Shown here: one piece after another, positions 53,901-56,309 of the stretch
Layout of the letters: each line of letters begins with the position of its first letter
Position numbering within the stretch: the stretch's first letter is position 1
NCBI GenBank assembly: GCA_002477945.1
Contig: DLLF01000003.1
Span: forward strand, 1-56,309
Source of the DNA: Bacteroidales bacterium UBA7569
Lineage (GTDB): Bacteria > Bacteroidota > Bacteroidia > Bacteroidales > Paludibacteraceae
Direction: 5' to 3'
DNA: 56,309 bases
Notes under the pieces: generated by a model
Told to the model about the DNA's origin: nothing
The model's database searches: none
The model's input: the letters and a program-made list of their open reading frames with translations, nothing else
Translations under genes and position numbers: made by a program

Positions 53901-56309
53901 AAAAGACTATACAATCCGATTCACCTACAACCTCATCAACCACAATCTCAAACGCAAGTCTTCTTATCCTTTCACGCACGTGTACAAGGATATGTATGAT
54001 TCGGCGTTTGTGCAACAGGAGGCGGCACTCTATGATGCACGGGGAAGGATGATGCAGAAGAAACATTATGCGGAAGTGGCAGGGAAAGACCGATGGATAG
54101 CGGACAAAGCGGAGGAATGGGACGCCTTCGGACGAACCGTTGCGCAAGCCTACCCGTTCGCCACGAACCGTAAGGCGGAGGACTACTGTTCTATCGGAGA
54201 CGGAAACGGATTACCCGAACGGACAGAGTACGATGCCTTGGACAGACCGGTCTTGCAAGTCCATGCAGACGGGACAAAAAAAGGCTTCAAATACAGTATT
54301 GAGACCTACAAAAGAAACTTGAAACGCTTCCTGACAATACAGATTGACGAGAATGGTATTTATACAGGCACATTGACATCTCCCCAAGGTTGGTTGACAG
54401 GACAAATAGCGGGAGACGGGAGCATGACCTCGTTTGCCTATTCGCCCATAGGGGAACTGCTGCAGACCACAGATGCTGACGGGTACAAGACAACTTACCA
54501 ATATGACAGGCTGGGACGGCTGACCGGAAGAACACATCCCGATGCAGGGACAACCACATACACATACGACCCTGCGGGCAATATGACAAAAAAAGAGACT
54601 GCCAACTTGGCCGGACAGGGGACTGCCATACAATATGACTACACGTTCAACCGGCTCTCGGACATCCGTTATCCGCTGCGACCCGAAAACGATGTACATT
54701 ACACATACGACAAAGCCGGCAGAATCACTCTGCGGCAAGACGGGACGGGAGCGGAAGAGTTTGTCTATGACCCTCTGGGCAATGTGGCACAATCCCTGCG
54801 GAGGGTTGTCATTCCCACTGAAACGGCGGTGTATGTATTCAGGACGACATTCAAACACGACAGTTTCGGGAGAATGAGAGACATCGTTTATCCCGACGGG
54901 GAAACGGTGCATTACGGCTACAAGACAGGAGGCTTGCTACAATCCGTTACAGGAACAAAAGACGGACAACTGAACATCTATCTGGAGGACCGGCAATATG
55001 ACGAACAAAGCAGGAAGATACGACAACTGTTCGGGAACGGAGTGCAGACAGACTACAAATATGATGAGAAACGGCAACGGCTGACATATACGCACACGGA
55101 ACTACCCGACGGGGCTACGTTACAAGACCTGTCCTATACATACGATGACGCAGGGAACATTCTCAACATACAGCACAATGATCTTGCTATAAGCACCGCA
55201 CAAAGCGGGAAGTATTCCGACGAGTATATATACGATGCACAATACAGGCTCACAGAAGCATACGGAGACCGGTACAAGTTCAGGGCGGACTATTCGCCGG
55301 CAGGAAGACAGGGGAGCAGGGGCTTTGAGACTACAGGGGTATATGCCGAGATGGTGTTCGGATATGATGCAGGGAACAAAAGTCACCAGCCGAGAAACAT
55401 CTATGATGTCGTAAACGGGGCGGCGGACCTTTTCTGGGACGCCAACGGCAATCTGGCACAAGTGATCCTGCGAAAACAGAATGCCGCAAGATTCCATGAA
55501 TGGGACGAGGAGAACAGGTTGCGGTTTGTTTTAGGAGAGAAGTTTGCAGGCTATTACGGATATGACGCCAACGGGGAACGGGTCTATAAACTGACGGGGA
55601 CAAGCAGTATTGACCAGGTAAATTCGGGATATACCAAGGCACAGGTCGTTTTGGACGATGCAGTACTCTACCCCAACCCCTACATTGTCCTTACGCCCAA
55701 AGGATATACCAAGCACTATTATGCCGGAACGGAGCGGTTGGCAACCAGTATCGGGGGTGGCGGATTGGGAGTGCAGGACACTGCATGGAGTTTCATTGAC
55801 AAACCCACACAGGATGAGGAGGAGAAAGCGAAGATGTTCTATCGGGCATACGGGAACAGGGATCCGTTTATGCAACAGGGGCTGTTGAGCGATACCACAC
55901 AGACCGTGGATATCGGGGGAGACAAACGGGAGGAACTGGTCTATCGGGGTGAGGCGGTTATGCTGGACGACATATCCCTGCTGAACAAACGGGATATGCT
56001 GTATCATGCCATCCTGGACAACGCAAAGACAAACAGACCCGAGGAACGGGTGTTTTACTGCCACTCCGACCATCTCGGCTCGGCAAACTGGATCACAGAA
56101 ACGAACGGAATACCCATACAATACATCCGGTATGCGCCTTTCGGGGAACTGCTCCTCAATGAAATACCAGGCGGATATGACGAACGGTACAAGTTCACAG
56201 GGAAAGAGCGAGACACGGAGACAGGATATGATTACTTCGGAGCAAGGTATTATTCATACGCACTCGGAGGACACTGGTTGGCCGTCGATCCGATGAGCGA
56301 CAAATATCC
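47905..56309 (+). CDS. Giant SpvB/VCBS/RHS-repeat surface protein, partial (runs off right edge)
   Basis: An uninterrupted frame of 2801 codons from ATG 47905 to the window edge; I followed the frame from the SpvB region to the last codons and it agrees. Signal peptide MNKVVRILAVLFCCLPLFFV. Residues 130-215 form a ZU5-like domain (PARITLAYDPMRLPKGYKAE). Residues 231-280 carry an SpvB motif (GRGGMQPNVDLHYSSTGGNG). Six FG-GAP/VCBS-like units with DxNxDG cores lie near 657, 737, 1363, 1454, 1533 and 1622. From about 1900, YD/RHS repeats follow (EYDPLGNIAAV, TYQYDRLGRLTGR). The last visible part is the RHS core: YKFTGKERDTETGYDYFGAR, then LAVDPMSDKY. This is the architecture of Tc-toxin B/C-like encapsulating proteins; in such proteins a variable, often toxic, C-terminal domain follows the core, and here it lies beyond the window. 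The T9SS-type partner gene precedes it by 20 nt. Confidence 0.9.
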   Translation, partial: MNKVVRILAVLFCCLPLFFVQADSTNDAIREQNSSKVRGQRETKSEGERGRIISAHHAAYSFKQHLPILIETECFALAADSGSLQHDLTIHTAALPYTKTTSMPSNMENVTGGGNGIRFLPNGEHFAAAIPARITLAYDPMRLPKGYKAEDIYTYYSDDAGGWHRLERIATDTTAHTITSVTTHFTDFANAVIRVPEMPESKAFVPTAMTDIPDADPMHGIPMVETPRINNRGTAELTYPIALPKGRGGMQPNVDLHYSSTGGNGILGVGWSLNTPHITIDTRRGVPRFDPLYESEEYTVNGASVVLRQETGGAFALPHHDKTYTPRAGGKVRFHARDTKNQDRVLRIGNNPTNYRWVVTDRNGITTYYGCQYNPFDGRLTGIDEESVERNENGCITYWAATASVDVHGNYILYRNKRTHGAVHTIMICYTGNLRQDIPPAYQVCFGYTGRDDIASNGRSGGLQTEELLLCHLLVQYSGDNHDAKTDAYTDNLAAYYMQYTPPQETTLYKSRLKEVVMLDSVHDLILDDVCSLQQIYDGDAKRNRLSEKLLENAKADGRTDVYEKILATLKRPYGEGSIPAHVTKFTYRDAPLAENLFEAAQTLPNAAGTELSESHSRGWSIGGTATVGVGSDIVTTSFSGGGNYEYGKSEGRCRTMLTDLNGDGLKDIVYEEGGTVYYKRQYASGRQYRFAAAEKIQGLSRLSREVSKTHTWGVQMSLGANLSYSQPISTTYTDTYFSDVNADGLPDMIDGDRILINRLTDGVPTFGVFTGIDTQSIAVGNSRCGTIMLDGEADEHIECDVKEVLVRSYSLYEFFGDDSFYNMEEEGQIKDTQEAYPEKLYFDTEKAEKKGKEYKQAEEKAVQTIQEGTPAIQSFYSPQAAVAIRTEDSLIYRIENGRVNAYKQEYICRSVRTDPNIETVRVWVAPKDGNITLCDSIALTADTSASRLRSRIADGVAYTIQHCSKVAEPDDGMRLHAEDYTLLHQGKIDGDDYLPKTWTETLNVRKGDIIMFRLRSGENNLFDKTQWRHIIHYAGDSETYDSEQDFLCTGEGLFQALYAGQVVVTLSGTNEGDVPIAVKVRKHHNDKETEVFAATLPHGNTHAEPQTIPVAAYDKITISAAPAEGNTETLQWGNIHIVPKLQYIAEFPIGDSSSETTRDTIVYYPDIHTDCKTDYPASSAYSQLFGTLYKGWGVFAYQDLQNSDTIVLDSLVNTQQAAAEHAKQNSSFATNQHAQSFSKDEDWQRQVNNAFAEGQVFNPVAENNYWIPMRADSRLNRWVAYGNLGSIGKKTHNNARETALQTEEEGDDITEFDSSLPFAQGETRKNNFVRKQSRSIQHSISWGAPVLVNASASRGTYESVVDYTDMNGDGYPDFVGKGGIQYSTPWGGIGRLQAVEHYTPFSSSNTAEGVSFSACPAELKKAAGNNMRDGRFFMNATLGGSGGAGHSSTQISYADINGDGLPDKVDLESQTVRYNLGYHFSKPYSFTGYINEGLNVSRSLSGTTPPFSIAQVSISGGYGKSVSENETETILADMNGDGLPDKVRVSNNQVSVAYNKGTGPSDMTFDTWKVIDGLTALERTGTENFSTTLGATGGFTLFGVKINIGIQSSPRNESTTRTETMLVDMNGDGLPDYVWKENNQIRVRYNTAGKANLLTAVTNPTGQKIHLYYTLSEPSTAHRNRQWDLREIRDEAPNHPMKGANLSLIQIDYGNPYYDNFEKTDYGYEYVKTTINGEKIKEERYHNQSFLQNGELREDLTKDSDGKKYVRHIYDSKYRNIVSKEEEGNGDDICDDANVYVSEGGYRTEYFEGQTEPQIVTRYDIHYDRHHNIVRYTDYGDTAISNDDWQQDISYLRNTVYNMVSLPKDECITDKDGQLLRYSYVNYSPYGQPAHIHRVDKYLDLQATTHIEYDPLGNIAAVILPENSKGEHSWTTFQYDSVTYSYVAGTDNPFHAGTVTRYDCRWGLPVSVTDPAGNEIRYTYDYTGRLCTVLAPEELRQGKDYTIRFTYNLINHNLKRKSSYPFTHVYKDMYDSAFVQQEAALYDARGRMMQKKHYAEVAGKDRWIADKAEEWDAFGRTVAQAYPFATNRKAEDYCSIGDGNGLPERTEYDALDRPVLQVHADGTKKGFKYSIETYKRNLKRFLTIQIDENGIYTGTLTSPQGWLTGQIAGDGSMTSFAYSPIGELLQTTDADGYKTTYQYDRLGRLTGRTHPDAGTTTYTYDPAGNMTKKETANLAGQGTAIQYDYTFNRLSDIRYPLRPENDVHYTYDKAGRITLRQDGTGAEEFVYDPLGNVAQSLRRVVIPTETAVYVFRTTFKHDSFGRMRDIVYPDGETVHYGYKTGGLLQSVTGTKDGQLNIYLEDRQYDEQSRKIRQLFGNGVQTDYKYDEKRQRLTYTHTELPDGATLQDLSYTYDDAGNILNIQHNDLAISTAQSGKYSDEYIYDAQYRLTEAYGDRYKFRADYSPAGRQGSRGFETTGVYAEMVFGYDAGNKSHQPRNIYDVVNGAADLFWDANGNLAQVILRKQNAARFHEWDEENRLRFVLGEKFAGYYGYDANGERVYKLTGTSSIDQVNSGYTKAQVVLDDAVLYPNPYIVLTPKGYTKHYYAGTERLATSIGGGGLGVQDTAWSFIDKPTQDEEEKAKMFYRAYGNRDPFMQQGLLSDTTQTVDIGGDKREELVYRGEAVMLDDISLLNKRDMLYHAILDNAKTNRPEERVFYCHSDHLGSANWITETNGIPIQYIRYAPFGELLLNEIPGGYDERYKFTGKERDTETGYDYFGARYYSYALGGHWLAVDPMSDKY

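Noticed and set aside
47905..56309. Frameshift or stop inside the giant RHS gene
   Set aside because: The start, the SpvB region, the VCBS units and the final RHS core codons all lie in one reading frame with no stop seen.

Overview
The window reads as a chromosomal segment of a Bacteroidales bacterium (phylum Bacteroidota); the genus cannot be fixed from the sequence alone. The reasons are: many genes are preceded by the Bacteroidota promoter signature (TTG or TTTG, 19-20 nt, TAnnTTTG), Shine-Dalgarno sequences are not evident, two proteins carry tails like type IX secretion cargo, and families typical of this order occur (DUF3822 next to RsmD, a radical SAM-associated putative lipoprotein, a PagL-like acyloxyacyl hydrolase, a GH2/GH13 pair). 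Thirty-three protein genes and one structured RNA are supported; no tRNA, rRNA, CRISPR array or insertion-sequence transposase was seen.

Layout. 1-803 is the N-terminal part of an MmeI-like restriction-modification enzyme, followed by about 1 kb of repeat-rich noncoding DNA. 1870-13975 (minus strand) holds a nucleoside-type MFS transporter, an orphan radical SAM-associated lipoprotein, prfC, a TPR protein paired with gyrA, rpsA and a relA-type synthetase. 14157-15928 (plus) is a pseudopilin-like protein, DUF3822 and rsmD. 16399-31470 (minus) holds a deacetylase coupled to ettA, a BspA-like leucine-rich-repeat surface protein, an unknown protein, a 6S-like RNA, fabD-aspS, gcvP-yitT and an NtrY-like histidine kinase. 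31535-44815 (plus) holds a DsbD/ArsG-like permease, trmN6, a flippase, wecB, GH2-GH13, dnaB, a Crp/Fnr regulator and a TPR protein. A PagL-like enzyme lies at 44855-46138 (minus). The right end is a two-gene unit: a secreted T9SS-type protein and a giant SpvB/VCBS/RHS protein, open for 2801 codons and still open at the window edge.

Most of the genes are core housekeeping (translation, replication, stringent response, fatty acid and glycine metabolism). The accessory parts are the two ends, the surface proteins, and a modular set of dispersed repeats in the intergenic regions. Those repeats keep one order and orientation (module B, then a TTGGAC-rich part, then module A) at three loci. One A-like copy sits in frame inside the GTPase domain of release factor 3. 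That in-frame repeat, the giant RHS gene with its T9SS-type partner, and the 6S-like RNA are the observations most worth following.
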